Assembly (NCBI GenBank): GCA_034522155.1
Contig: JAXHLP010000014.1
Location: 124,001-188,000, forward strand
Reading direction: 5' to 3'
DNA: 64,000 bases
From: Salinilacustrithrix sp034522155
GTDB taxonomy: Bacteria > Actinomycetota > Acidimicrobiia > Acidimicrobiales > Salinilacustritrichaceae
Shown here: positions 26,004 to 35,900 of the stretch, piece after piece
Position numbering within the stretch: position 1 is the stretch's first letter
Layout of the letters: the number at the start of each line of letters is the position of its first letter
Notes under the pieces: generated by a model
Database searches by the model: none
What the model was told of the DNA's origin: nothing
The model's input: the letters and a program-made list of their open reading frames with translations, nothing else
Made by a program: the position numbers and the translations under genes

Positions 26004-27771
26004 CACGAACGATCCAGACCGGTCCGGCTGGGGCCCCGAGGGCACCGGAGCGGACGACCAGGGGTGGGCCAGCACACCGCCCCCGCCCCTGACCGAACCA
26101 CCGCTGACCCTCGACACCGAGACCGAGGTCTCCAGCGGCGGTTCCGGCCTCGGCGGCCGCGTGGCCGCCGGCGTCATCGGCGTGCTGCTGCTCGTGGGCG
26201 GTTCGCTGTTCGCGGTCACCCAGCTCGGCTCGTCCGGTCCCGGCTCGGCCGAGGCGGCCGTCGACGAGCTCCTCGGCGCCGCGAGCGACGAAGACGTGCT
26301 CGGCGTGCTCGCCGCGCTCGACCCGGGCGAGCGCGACACCCTCCGCGATTCGGTCGAATCCCTGTTCGGCGAGTTCGAGCGCCTCGAGGTGGTCGACGAC
26401 TCCTTCGAGCTGTCGGGCATCGATGGCGTCGACCTCGTGTTCTCCGACGTCACCTACCGGACCGAGCCCGTCCGCGACGGCCTCGCCCGCGTCTACTTCA
26501 CCGGTGGGACCGTCACCGCCGGCGTGAACACCGACGAACTGCCGATCGGCGATTTCGTCAACGACACGATCGAGCGCTTCGACGGCGACATCAGCGGCGT
26601 GCAGGAGTCCGAGACCACCGAGATCAACGCCGATGGCGAGGCGTTCCTCGTGGCCCGCGAGGGCGGCGACGGCTGGCGCGTCAGCATCGGGTACACGCTC
26701 GCCGAGATCGCTCGCCACGAGATGGGCCAGCCGCTGCCGACCGACTCCGTCGAGCCGGTCGGCGCCGAATCACCCGAGGCTGCGGTGGCGGGCATGGCGA
26801 ACGCGGTCGCCGACCTCGATCTGCGCGGAGGGATCGCCCGTCTGTCGCCGAACGAGTTCGGCGCGTTGCAGGAGTACGCGGCGCTGTTCCTGGGCGAGGC
26901 CGAGGCCGCGCTCGACGAGACCCGGTCCGAGGTCGAGATCTCGCTCGACGACCTCCAGCTCCGATCGGAGGGGTCGGGCGACGGGGCCACGGTGTTCGTC
27001 GAGACCATCAGCTTCTCCGCCCGGGCGACCGACGGGAGCTTCGGCATCGCCTACGACGGCGAGTGCGCCACCATCGAGGGCGACCTCGACGAGTCCGAAC
27101 TGGCCGGAACGCCGTTCGAGGACGGCGAGATCTGCACCGACGAGTTGGAGAACCAGGGCGTGTTCGGCGGCGGCGCCGGCATGGAGGGCTTCGAGGACAT
27201 GTTCGCCGAGGGCGAGGTGCCCGAGTTCCCCGAGTTCGAGACGCCCGAGATCGGCATCACCACCGAGCAGGTCGACGGCCAGTGGTACGTGGCCCCGATC
27301 GCCACCGGCATGGACGCCTGGGTCGCCGGACTCGAGGTGCTCGAACGCGAGCACCTCGACGCCATGGTCGACTTCGGCGAGGCGCTCGTGGAGTCCTTCT
27401 CGTCTGGGTTCGACGACAGCTTCTCCGAGTTCGAGGAGATGCCCGGCGACGTGCCCTTCGACGAGACCATCGACGGGTCCGACCTGCCGCCGCCGACCCC
27501 CTCGATCCCGGAATCGCCGACCACGACGGCGCTCGGGGGGCAGGGCGGCACGAACCCCACCGAGGCCCCGGGCCCCATCGACGAGGCCGCGCTCGAGGAG
27601 TTCGTCGGCGGCTTCGCCTTCGACGACGCCGACGCCGACTGCATCATCGCTGGGCTCGAGGCCGCCGGCCCGTACGTACGGTGGGAGCTCGCCGACTCCT
27701 ACGTCAACGGGTATGCACCGAGCATCGAGACCCAGGACGCGTTCTTCGCCGTGCTCGATGCCTGCGCCTGA
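25996..27771 (+). CDS. Membrane-anchored, very acidic extracytoplasmic protein
   Basis: 591 residues, GTG start. A Pro/Gly-rich cytoplasmic N-terminus is followed by one membrane helix (about residues 55-77) and a long acidic outer region. Inside this are two related NTF2-like segments (for example AAVDELLGAASDEDVLGVL and AAVAGMANAVADLDLRGGI), a Pro/Thr-rich linker and a small C-terminal helical domain with two cysteines. I do not recognise it. It is co-transcribed with a small membrane protein behind the FadA6-like thiolase. Confidence 0.78.
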   Translation: MSDTNDPDRSGWGPEGTGADDQGWASTPPPPLTEPPLTLDTETEVSSGGSGLGGRVAAGVIGVLLLVGGSLFAVTQLGSSGPGSAEAAVDELLGAASDEDVLGVLAALDPGERDTLRDSVESLFGEFERLEVVDDSFELSGIDGVDLVFSDVTYRTEPVRDGLARVYFTGGTVTAGVNTDELPIGDFVNDTIERFDGDISGVQESETTEINADGEAFLVAREGGDGWRVSIGYTLAEIARHEMGQPLPTDSVEPVGAESPEAAVAGMANAVADLDLRGGIARLSPNEFGALQEYAALFLGEAEAALDETRSEVEISLDDLQLRSEGSGDGATVFVETISFSARATDGSFGIAYDGECATIEGDLDESELAGTPFEDGEICTDELENQGVFGGGAGMEGFEDMFAEGEVPEFPEFETPEIGITTEQVDGQWYVAPIATGMDAWVAGLEVLEREHLDAMVDFGEALVESFSSGFDDSFSEFEEMPGDVPFDETIDGSDLPPPTPSIPESPTTTALGGQGGTNPTEAPGPIDEAALEEFVGGFAFDDADADCIIAGLEAAGPYVRWELADSYVNGYAPSIETQDAFFAVLDACA

Positions 27772-27774
27772 CTT

Positions 27775-27803
27775 TCTGACACCGCGTCAGATCCTGTCAG
27801 ACT
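27775..27803 (+). promoter_or_regulatory. Operator (copy 5) and -10 box before an SDR gene
   Basis: The perfect inverted repeat TCTGAC-ACCGC-GTCAGA (27775-27791) is followed by an extra half-site GTCAGA (27796-27801) that overlaps a CAGACT -10-like box (27798-27803). The box lies 7 bases before ATG 27811. Confidence 0.75.
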
Positions 27804-27810
27804 CAGGTCC

Positions 27811-28722
27811 ATGACCGGGATCTGTGCAGGACGCGTCGTGATCGTCACGGGTGCGGGGCGGGGCATCGGCCGCAGCCACGCGCTCGAGTTCGCCCGCCAG
27901 GGCGCCACGGTCGTGGTCAACGACCTCGGCGTCCAGCTCGACGGCAGCGAGCGCGGGGCCAGCGGGCCCGCGGAGGAGGTCGTGGCCGAGATCGAGGCCA
28001 TGGGCGGCGAGGCCGTGGCCAACGGCGACGACGTGGCCGACTGGACCGGCGCCGAGCGTCTCGTGGCCCAGGCCGTCGACACGTTCGGCTCGATCGACAC
28101 GGTGGTGAACAACGCGGGTTTCGTCCGCGACCGCATGTTCGCCAACACCACCGAGGACGAGTGGGACGCGGTCGTCAACGTGCACCTGAAGGGCCACTTC
28201 TGCGTGGCCCGCCACGCGGCAGCCTGGTGGCGCTCCGAGGCCAAGGCCGGCCGGCAGCGGGCTGGGCGCATCGTCAACACCTCCTCGGGCGCCGGGTTGC
28301 TCGGCTCGGTGGGCCAGGCGTCGTACTCGGCGGCCAAGGCCGGGATCGTCGGTCTCACCCTGGTGCAGTCGGCCGAGCTCGGCCGCTACGGCGCCACCGC
28401 CAACGCCATCGCGCCGGTGGCGCGCACCCGGATGACCGAGGAAGTGTTCGCCGACGACATGGCCGTGCCCGACAACGGCTTCGACGCCAAGTCGCCCGAC
28501 AACGTGGCCCCGGTGGTGGTGTGGCTCGGCTCGGACCAGTCGGCGCACGTCACCGGGCGGGTGTTCGAGATCGACGGTGGCCAGCTCACCCTCATGGACG
28601 GGTTCCGTCACGGTCCGGCCCGCGACAAGGGCGACCGTTGGGACCCGGCCGAGCTCGGCGCGGTGGTCGACGAGCTCACCGGCCAGATCGAGCCGCCGGA
28701 ACCCGTGTTCGGGGCCGGTTGA
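27811..28722 (+). CDS. Short-chain dehydrogenase, Rv3548c/17-beta-HSD4-like
   Basis: 303 residues. The TGAGRGIGRSHALEFARQGA cofactor segment, VVVNDLG (NAD-type acidic residue), NNAG, NTSSGAGLLG and YSAAK are intact. The insert after VVVNDLG and the long C-terminus match the N-terminal dehydrogenase domain of multifunctional peroxisomal enzyme type 2 and mycobacterial Rv3548c (304 residues, KstR2 regulon). It likely oxidises a 3-hydroxyacyl-CoA of the ring-degradation pathway. It is controlled by an operator copy directly upstream. Confidence 0.9.
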   Translation: MTGICAGRVVIVTGAGRGIGRSHALEFARQGATVVVNDLGVQLDGSERGASGPAEEVVAEIEAMGGEAVANGDDVADWTGAERLVAQAVDTFGSIDTVVNNAGFVRDRMFANTTEDEWDAVVNVHLKGHFCVARHAAAWWRSEAKAGRQRAGRIVNTSSGAGLLGSVGQASYSAAKAGIVGLTLVQSAELGRYGATANAIAPVARTRMTEEVFADDMAVPDNGFDAKSPDNVAPVVVWLGSDQSAHVTGRVFEIDGGQLTLMDGFRHGPARDKGDRWDPAELGAVVDELTGQIEPPEPVFGAG

Positions 28723-28744
28723 TCGGCTGGCAGACTCCTTCGCC

Positions 28745-29893
<1,149 letters not shown>

Positions 29894-30568
29894 TCAGCTG
29901 GTGACGACGATCCAGACCATGGCGAAGTGGCCGGCGGCGGCGACCACGGTGAAGGCGTGCCAGATCTCGTGGTACCCGAACTCGGTCGGGCGCGGGTCGG
30001 GCCGCCTCATGAAGAGGACGACCGCGCCGATCGTGTACGCGAGGCCACCGAGACCCAACAGGATCAGGGCGCTGACGTCGATGTGGCGGATGATCGACGG
30101 CAGCGCGAGGACGGCGATCCAGCCCATCACGAGGTAGAGCGCGTTGCTCGACTTGGGGAACCGATCGATCCCGAACGACTTGAGCGCGATGCCCAACAGC
30201 GCGATGCCGGCCACACCGGCGAGGAATCGCCCGCCCCAGTCGCTCGGCAGGACCATCAGGCACACCGGCACCCACGTCCCGGCGATGAGGACGTAGATCA
30301 TCACGTGGTCGGCCATCTGCATCCGGCGGCGCGCCGTCGGGGACCGGGCGACGAGGTGGTAGGTGGCCGAGGTCGCGAAGACCGCGAGCTGGGCCACGGC
30401 GTAGATCGCGGCCGCGAGCCGGGCCCGGGGTGACGATGCCGCGGCGATGAGCAGCGCCCCGGCCGGGACGACGGCGAGGGCGCCTGCCGCGTGCAGCCAA
30501 CCGCGGTACCGGGGCCGGGGCCAGAGGTACGACGGCAGATCGTCTTGCGGCTCAGCGATCACGCCCAC
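29894..30568 (-). CDS. Hemolysin III/PAQR family membrane protein
   Basis: 224 residues, seven membrane helices. The family signature residues are present: SATYHL early, a mid-protein Asp-His pair (MADHVMIY) and the closing GYHEIWHAF (HxxxH-type metal site). Bacterial members may act in membrane lipid homeostasis; haemolysis itself is not implied. GTG 30568 is the likely start. Its stop abuts the argJ stop with no gap. Confidence 0.88.
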   Translation of the reverse strand: MGVIAEPQDDLPSYLWPRPRYRGWLHAAGALAVVPAGALLIAAASSPRARLAAAIYAVAQLAVFATSATYHLVARSPTARRRMQMADHVMIYVLIAGTWVPVCLMVLPSDWGGRFLAGVAGIALLGIALKSFGIDRFPKSSNALYLVMGWIAVLALPSIIRHIDVSALILLGLGGLAYTIGAVVLFMRRPDPRPTEFGYHEIWHAFTVVAAAGHFAMVWIVVTS

Positions 30569-30630
30569 GAGCTCAATGATGGCGCCTCGACGCCGTGGGT
30601 GCGAATCGAACCTCGCCACGCGACCCGAGT

Positions 30631-31836
30631 TCAGGAGAGGCGCTGGACCACCATGGCCATGCCCTGGCCACCGCCCACACACATGGTCTCGAGCCCGAAC
30701 TCCTCGTCCTCGTCCTCGAGGGCGTTGAGCAGCGTGGTCATGATGCGAGCACCGGTCATGCCGAACGGGTGACCGAGCGCGATCGAGCCACCCTTGACGT
30801 TGAGCTTGTCGAGGTCGATGCCGAGGTGCTCGGCCGAGGGAAGCACCTGGGCGGCGAACGCCTCGTTGATCTCGACGAGGTCGATGTCGTCCATGGTCAT
30901 GCCGGCCCGCCCGAGCGCCTGGCGGGACGCGCCGATCGGGCCGAGACCCATGATCTCGGGATTGAGGCCGGTGACGCCGGAACTGATCACCTTGGCGATG
31001 GGCGTGATGCCCAGCGCCTTCGCCTTGGTGTCGCTCATCACGATGACCGCGGCGGCGCCGTCGTTGAGGGGGCAGGCGTTGCCGGCGGTGACCTGACCGT
31101 CGGGACGGAACACCGGCTGGAGCTCGGACAGCTTCTCCACGGTGGTGCCGGCGCGGGGACCGTCGTCCTTGCTGACCACGGTGCCGTCAGCGAGCGTGTA
31201 CGGGCTGATCTCGCGGTCGAAGAAGCCGTTCTCCTGGCTCTCGACGGCCCGCTGCTGGGAGCGGGCCGCGTACTCGTCCATCTCCCGACGGCCCACGCCC
31301 TCGGCCTGGACCACGTTCTCGGCGGTCTGGCCCATGGCGATGTAGACGTCGGGCAGACCCTGCGGCGGCTCCCAGCCGGGGGCATCGCCCGCGGCCCGCT
31401 CGGCCGTGCGGGCCTCGGCGTCGGCGAAGGCCTCGTTGTGGGGCCCGACGTCGGCGGCACCGTTCATGTAGCGGCTGACCGTCTCGACACCCGCGGCGAT
31501 GAAGCAGTCGCCCTCGCCGGCCTTGATGGCGTGGGCGGCCATCCGGATGGACTGCAGCGACGACGAGCAGTACCGGTTGAGGGTCACGCCCGGAACGTCG
31601 TCGAGACCGGCCAGGATCGCCGCGACCCGGGCCAGGTTGTAGCCGGCCTCGCCCGCGGGCTGGCCGCAGCCGAGGAGCACGTCCTCGACCTCGGTCGGGT
31701 CGAGGGCCGGGACCTTGCCGAGGACGTCGGCCAGGATGAACGCGGCGAGGTCGTCCGGGCGGGCGTCGACGAGCGAGCCCTTGTTGGCGCGGCCGATCGG
31801 CGTGCGGGACGTGGCGACGATGACGGGCTCGGACAT
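30631..31836 (-). CDS. Acetyl-CoA C-acetyltransferase, FadA5-like thiolase
   Basis: 401 residues. Cys90 (LNRYCSSSLQS), NEAFAAQ, GHPFGMTGAR and CVGGGQG form a complete thiolase site. The RYCSSSLQS motif and length resemble mycobacterial FadA5 (391 residues), which cleaves steroid side chains, and also general beta-oxidation thiolases. An AGGAG ribosome site precedes ATG 31836. It has no shared operator copy and lies outside the main cluster, so I do not assign a specific substrate. Confidence 0.92.
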   Translation of the reverse strand: MSEPVIVATSRTPIGRANKGSLVDARPDDLAAFILADVLGKVPALDPTEVEDVLLGCGQPAGEAGYNLARVAAILAGLDDVPGVTLNRYCSSSLQSIRMAAHAIKAGEGDCFIAAGVETVSRYMNGAADVGPHNEAFADAEARTAERAAGDAPGWEPPQGLPDVYIAMGQTAENVVQAEGVGRREMDEYAARSQQRAVESQENGFFDREISPYTLADGTVVSKDDGPRAGTTVEKLSELQPVFRPDGQVTAGNACPLNDGAAAVIVMSDTKAKALGITPIAKVISSGVTGLNPEIMGLGPIGASRQALGRAGMTMDDIDLVEINEAFAAQVLPSAEHLGIDLDKLNVKGGSIALGHPFGMTGARIMTTLLNALEDEDEEFGLETMCVGGGQGMAMVVQRLS

Positions 31837-31893
31837 GGCTGGGCTCCTGTGCTGGGTCGGGTGCTGGGGACCATTCCTACCAACCGTTGCCGG

Positions 31894-32838
31894 CTAGTGG
31901 GGGTGCGTGTGGTCGCGTTCCTGGCTGCGGGGCCCCTGGCTGCGGGTGTCGAGCCAGCGTTGCAGACCCTGGGCGTTGGAGTGGATGCCTGACAGGGTCT
32001 CGAGGCGCTCACGGGCGACGGGATCGATGTCGTCGTCGCCGACGCCGAAGCGGGCTTCGAGGGCCTCGGTGATGTCGCGGTCCTCCTGCCACGCCTTCTC
32101 GGCCACGTCGGCCCAGCTGCGGAGGGTGTCCTCGGCCTCGACGAGGATGTCGACGGGGTCGGGCACGAGGCCGTAGTGGGCCAACGCGATGCCCGACGGC
32201 TGCCGCTCGGCGAAGCGGTGGAGCGAGTCGATGGCCGACTCCAGGTCGAAGTCGGGCGGCGGGGTCGCCGGCCGGAGGATGCCGACATCGGGCAGGCGCA
32301 CGCCCACCGCGTCGCCGGCGAAGAGGAGACCGGACTCGGAGTCGTGCAGCGCGAGGTGGTGCTTGGCGTGGCCGGGCGAGTCGACGGTGACGAGCGACCG
32401 GTTCGACGACACCCGGACCTCCTCGCCGTCGTCGAGCACGTGGATGCGGGACGGGTCGGTCGGGTCGAGGCGCCCGTACAGGGAGTCGAGGAGGTCGCCG
32501 TAGACCATGGCGGCCGAGCTCACGAGCTTGGTGGGATCGGCCAGGTGGCGGGCGCCACGCTCGTGCACGTACACGGTGGCGTTGGGGAACGCCCGGGCCA
32601 CATCGCCCACGCCGCCGGCGTGGTCGAGGTGGATGTGGGTGACGATGATCCCGGCGAGCTCGTCAGCGGCCACGCCCAGCGCCGCGAGCTCGGCCAGCAG
32701 GGTGTCGACCGAGGACTGCGAACCGGTCTCCACCAGCACGGGCGCGTCGCCCTCGATGAGGAAGCCGGCGGTGACCCGCTCCCACCCGCCGAGGAGCGTG
32801 TCGATCTGGACGACGCCGGGGGCGATGGTGTCGGACAC
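31894..32838 (-). CDS. Metallo-beta-lactamase-fold hydrolase
   Basis: 314 residues. The zinc motif THIHLDHAGG (HxHxDH) and later metal ligands (DSPGHAKHH, FAGDAVG, ALAHYG) are intact. An extended His/Asp-rich tail (SQERDHTHPH) follows. It is probably a thioester or lactone hydrolase of the glyoxalase II-like group. GTG 32838 is the start, with GGAG upstream. It is divergent from xseA. Confidence 0.88.
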   Translation of the reverse strand: MSDTIAPGVVQIDTLLGGWERVTAGFLIEGDAPVLVETGSQSSVDTLLAELAALGVAADELAGIIVTHIHLDHAGGVGDVARAFPNATVYVHERGARHLADPTKLVSSAAMVYGDLLDSLYGRLDPTDPSRIHVLDDGEEVRVSSNRSLVTVDSPGHAKHHLALHDSESGLLFAGDAVGVRLPDVGILRPATPPPDFDLESAIDSLHRFAERQPSGIALAHYGLVPDPVDILVEAEDTLRSWADVAEKAWQEDRDITEALEARFGVGDDDIDPVARERLETLSGIHSNAQGLQRWLDTRSQGPRSQERDHTHPH

Positions 32839-32865
32839 GGCAGGCTCCGATCTGCACGATGGCGA

Positions 32866-32871
32866 TACGTT
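32866..32871 (+). promoter_or_regulatory. -10 box of xseA (leaderless)
   Basis: TACGTT is followed by 8 bases and then GTG 32880. It supports GTG 32880 as the start over ATG 32859, which would lie upstream of the transcription start. Confidence 0.5.
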
Positions 32872-32879
32872 CGGCTCTC

Positions 32880-34220
32880 GTGGCGAAACCTACCCCCACC
32901 TTCTCGGTCAGCGAGTTGGCCGACCGCATCGGCGAGCAGCTCCGCGCCGCGTTCCCCGCCGAGATCTGGGTGCGTGGCGAGATCGAGAACCTGACGCGCG
33001 CCCCGTCGGGCCACGTCTACTTCTCCCTCGCCGACGACGGCGGCGGAGGCGGCGAGTCCGGGATGCCCGGCCAGGCTCACCTGTCGGTGATGCTGCGAGC
33101 ACGCGAGAAGGAGCGCGTGAACCGGCTGTTGACGAAGGCCGGGGGTCGGGTACGCATGACCGACGGCACCGACGTGCGGATCCGCGGTCGCGTCGACTTC
33201 TACCCACCGCGGGGCCGGCTCCAGTTCCAGATGGTGTCGATCGACCCCGCCTTCACCCTCGGACAGCTCGCCGCGGCCCGGGCCGCCCTCGTCGAGGCGC
33301 TGCGCGGCGAAGGGCTGCTGGCCCGGAACGGCGCGCTCGCGATGCCCGCGCTCCCGCTCCGGGTCGCCGTGGTCACCTCGTCGGGCAGCGCGGCCGAAGC
33401 CGACGTGCTCACCGAGCTCGACCGGTCGGGCTTCCGGTTCGACTACTGGGTCGCCGATGTCCGCGTCCAGGGCAACGAGGCACCGACGTCCATCGCCGGC
33501 GCCATTCGCTGGTGCGCCCCGAAGGGCTTCGACGTGATCGTGGTCGCACGGGGCGGCGGGTCGGCCACCGACCTGGCGGCGTTCGACGACGAGCTCGTCG
33601 CCCGGGCCATCGCCGAGAGCCCGGTCCCGGTACTCACCGGCGTGGGCCACGAGGTCGACCGGACCGTCGCCGACGAGGTCGCCCACACCTCGGCCAAGAC
33701 CCCGACGGCCGCGGCCCAGCACCTGGTCGGCCTGGTGACCCGGGCCCGGGACCGCGCCGACGTCGCCTTCGACGGCATCATCGTGGCCGCCGACCGGGCG
33801 CTGCGGCGGGAGGCCGAGCGCCTCGACCGGCTCGCCGCCCGGACCTCGACTGCGGCCGCCGGCGCGACGCGGGCCGAGCACGCCCGGATCGACCACCTCG
33901 AGGCCCGGCTGCGACGAGCCCCGGTGGGCCGGCTGGAGCGGGACGAACGTGCCCTCGAACAGGCTCGCCGCCGGCTCCGCTCGGCGACGCGACGTACGCT
34001 CGATGACGCTGAGCGTGCGATCGACGTGCTCGCAACCCGCACCAGCGCCGTCGACCCCGAACGGGCGCTCGCCCGGGGCTGGTCGATCACCCGGGACGAA
34101 CGGGGCACGGTGGTACGTTCCGCCGCGGATGTGGCAACGGGCATGACCATTCGCACCACCGTCGCCGACGGCACCGTGACCTCGACGGTCACGTCCTGCG
34201 ACCCGGACGACGAGCGATGA
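32880..34220 (+). CDS. xseA: Exodeoxyribonuclease VII large subunit
   Basis: 446 residues from GTG 32880. The N-terminal OB-fold (IWVRGEIENLTRAPSGHVYF) is followed by the catalytic domain (VTSSGSAAEADV, VVARGGGSATDL, TGVGHEVDRTVADEVA) and a long arginine/alanine-rich coiled coil. It degrades single-stranded DNA processively together with XseB. The xseB start overlaps its stop. Confidence 0.95.
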   Translation: MAKPTPTFSVSELADRIGEQLRAAFPAEIWVRGEIENLTRAPSGHVYFSLADDGGGGGESGMPGQAHLSVMLRAREKERVNRLLTKAGGRVRMTDGTDVRIRGRVDFYPPRGRLQFQMVSIDPAFTLGQLAAARAALVEALRGEGLLARNGALAMPALPLRVAVVTSSGSAAEADVLTELDRSGFRFDYWVADVRVQGNEAPTSIAGAIRWCAPKGFDVIVVARGGGSATDLAAFDDELVARAIAESPVPVLTGVGHEVDRTVADEVAHTSAKTPTAAAQHLVGLVTRARDRADVAFDGIIVAADRALRREAERLDRLAARTSTAAAGATRAEHARIDHLEARLRRAPVGRLERDERALEQARRRLRSATRRTLDDAERAIDVLATRTSAVDPERALARGWSITRDERGTVVRSAADVATGMTIRTTVADGTVTSTVTSCDPDDER

Positions 34221-34438
34221 GCCCCGACGCGCTCGACCAGGCCCCCGCCGGCTACGCCGACGCCGTCGACGAGCTCGAGACGATCCTCCGCGAGATCGAG
34301 GACGACGACGTCGACGTCGATCTGCTGGCCGAGCGGGTCACCCGGGCCGCCGCGCTGATCGAGTTCTGCCGCGACCGGATCGTCGCCGCGCGCGACGCGG
34401 TCGACGCCGCGACCGATTCCGCGACCGACGACGACTGA
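34217..34438 (+). CDS. xseB: Exodeoxyribonuclease VII small subunit
   Basis: 73 residues, all helical and acidic (YADAVDELETILREIEDDDV, then LAERVTRAAALIEFC), the usual XseB layout. ATG overlaps the xseA stop (ATGA). Confidence 0.93.
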   Translation: MSPDALDQAPAGYADAVDELETILREIEDDDVDVDLLAERVTRAAALIEFCRDRIVAARDAVDAATDSATDDD

Positions 34439-34439
34439 C

Positions 34440-34774
34440 CGCCGCCCGGTGGCGGGCACCGGTCCGGCTCAGCGGAGCGTCAACGGAGAAGCGGACCACC
34501 TCGGTCGCGCCGGCCGACTCCGACGCCGACTCGGCCCGCGGGGTGGGGTCGACGTGCTCGGCGGTGCCGGCCTCGCCCGCGGGGCGCTCGACCAGGCCGA
34601 GCTCGAGCATCGGCGAGGTCGCGGTACCGCTCAGCTGCTGGCCGTCTCGCTCGCGCACGATCAGCGACTCGTAGGGGCGACGAACGAGGCCACGACCACG
34701 AGCACGGCCAGCGAGATCGGGACGATCGGGTGAATTCGCCACTGGCGGGCGACACGATCGGGTCGCTGGGCCAT
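34440..34774 (-). pseudogene. Frameshifted small membrane-anchored protein gene
   Basis: In the 372-base gap between xseB and crtE, an ATG at 34774 opens a 37-codon frame with a membrane segment (HPIVPISLAVLVVVASF) that stops at 34661. From the four-G run at 34674-34677 the -1 frame carries on with strongly G/C-ending codons for about 75 more residues (PYESLIVRERDGQQLSG...). It then runs into the antisense of xseB as Arg-rich nonsense. Adding one base in that run would restore one reading frame. Either the gene is broken (or misread) here, or it uses a frameshift. Only codon bias supports it. Confidence 0.4.
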
Positions 34775-34795
34775 CCGGGCAGCATGCCAGCCCCG

Positions 34796-34801
34796 TAGGA
34801 T
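34796..34801 (+). promoter_or_regulatory. -10 box of crtE
   Basis: TAGGAT lies 9 bases before ATG 34811 and only 3 before ATG 34805. The second ATG is therefore the likely start, with a leader of at most a few bases. Confidence 0.5.
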
Positions 34802-34810
34802 CGTATGATC

Positions 34811-35887
34811 ATGCCCACGCCCCCGACCCGCAACGCCGTCGCCGTGCCGCCGAGCCTGGCGCGGGTCGCTGAGCTGGTCGAAGGCCGCCTGCGGGTTCTC
34901 CTCGACCACGAGCAGCAGCGGTGGGGATCGATGACCGAGGACCTCGACGCGCCGCTCGAGGCCCTCCGCTCCCTCGTGATGTCGGGAGGCAAGCGGCTGC
35001 GGCCGGCGTTCTGCTACTGGGGGTTCGTGGGCGCCGGCGGCTCCGCCGACGACCGCACCGTGATCGACGCCGGCGCGGCCTTCGAGTTCCTCCAGGCGTT
35101 CGCGCTGGTCCACGACGACGTCATGGACGGCTCGTCGACCCGACGTGGTGCCCGCACCGCCCATCTCGCCTTCGCCGACCGCCACGCCGACGAGGTGTGG
35201 CGTGGCGAGCAACGCCGCTTCGGCGAGGGGGTGGCGATCCTGATCGGGGACCTCGCCCACGTGTATGCCGACCTCCTGTTGCGTTCGGCGCCTGCCCCCG
35301 TCCTCGACGTGTGGGACGAGCTGCGCATCGAACTGAACGTCGGGCAGTACCTCGACATCCTCGGCACCGCCCGGGGTGACACCGATCCGGCCGGGGCCCG
35401 GCGGATCGCGCGCTACAAGTCGGGCAAGTACACGATCGAACGTCCCCTCCACGTGGGCGCCGCCCTGGCCGGCCGGTACGACGAGCTCGCCGAGGTGCTC
35501 ACCGCCTACGGCGATCCGCTCGGCGAGGCGTTCCAGCTGCGCGACGACATCCTGGGCGCGTTCGGCGAGTCGTCGCTCACCGGCAAGCCGGTCGGCGACG
35601 ACCTGCGGGAGGGCAAGCCGACGCCCCTGCTCGCCGTCGCCAGCCAGCGCGCCAACCGTGCCCAGCAACGGGCGCTCGACGGGATCGGCGACCCCACCCT
35701 CACCGACGAGGCCATCGCCGACATCCAGGAGGTACTGGTCGGCACCGGCGCGATCGACGTGATCGAGTCCGACATCGAGCGGCTGACCGACAGCGCGCTC
35801 GCCGCGATCGGCGACGCCCAGATCGCCGACGGGGCGCAGGAGGCGCTGGTCGACCTCGCCCGCTTCGTCGCCTGGCGCGAGTCCTAG
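34811..35887 (+). CDS. crtE: Geranylgeranyl (polyprenyl) diphosphate synthase
   Basis: 358 residues. The first Asp-rich motif HDDVMDGSSTRRG (from Asp102) and second QLRDDILG (Asp245) are intact, as are GGKRLRP and the KYTIERP segment. It condenses IPP with allylic diphosphates, probably to C20 GGPP. It stands at the head of a carotenoid operon with crtI and crtB. The start is taken as the second ATG because of the -10 box spacing. Confidence 0.93.
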   Translation: MPTPPTRNAVAVPPSLARVAELVEGRLRVLLDHEQQRWGSMTEDLDAPLEALRSLVMSGGKRLRPAFCYWGFVGAGGSADDRTVIDAGAAFEFLQAFALVHDDVMDGSSTRRGARTAHLAFADRHADEVWRGEQRRFGEGVAILIGDLAHVYADLLLRSAPAPVLDVWDELRIELNVGQYLDILGTARGDTDPAGARRIARYKSGKYTIERPLHVGAALAGRYDELAEVLTAYGDPLGEAFQLRDDILGAFGESSLTGKPVGDDLREGKPTPLLAVASQRANRAQQRALDGIGDPTLTDEAIADIQEVLVGTGAIDVIESDIERLTDSALAAIGDAQIADGAQEALVDLARFVAWRES

Positions 35888-35900
35888 GAGCACCACCGCC

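Noticed and set aside
30595..30635. tRNA-like T-arm (minus-strand GGTTCGATTCGCACC) beside the thiolase end
   Set aside because: No acceptor stem, anticodon arm or D-arm can be folded around it, and the 5' half would lie inside the thiolase gene. Probably chance, or at most a decayed remnant.
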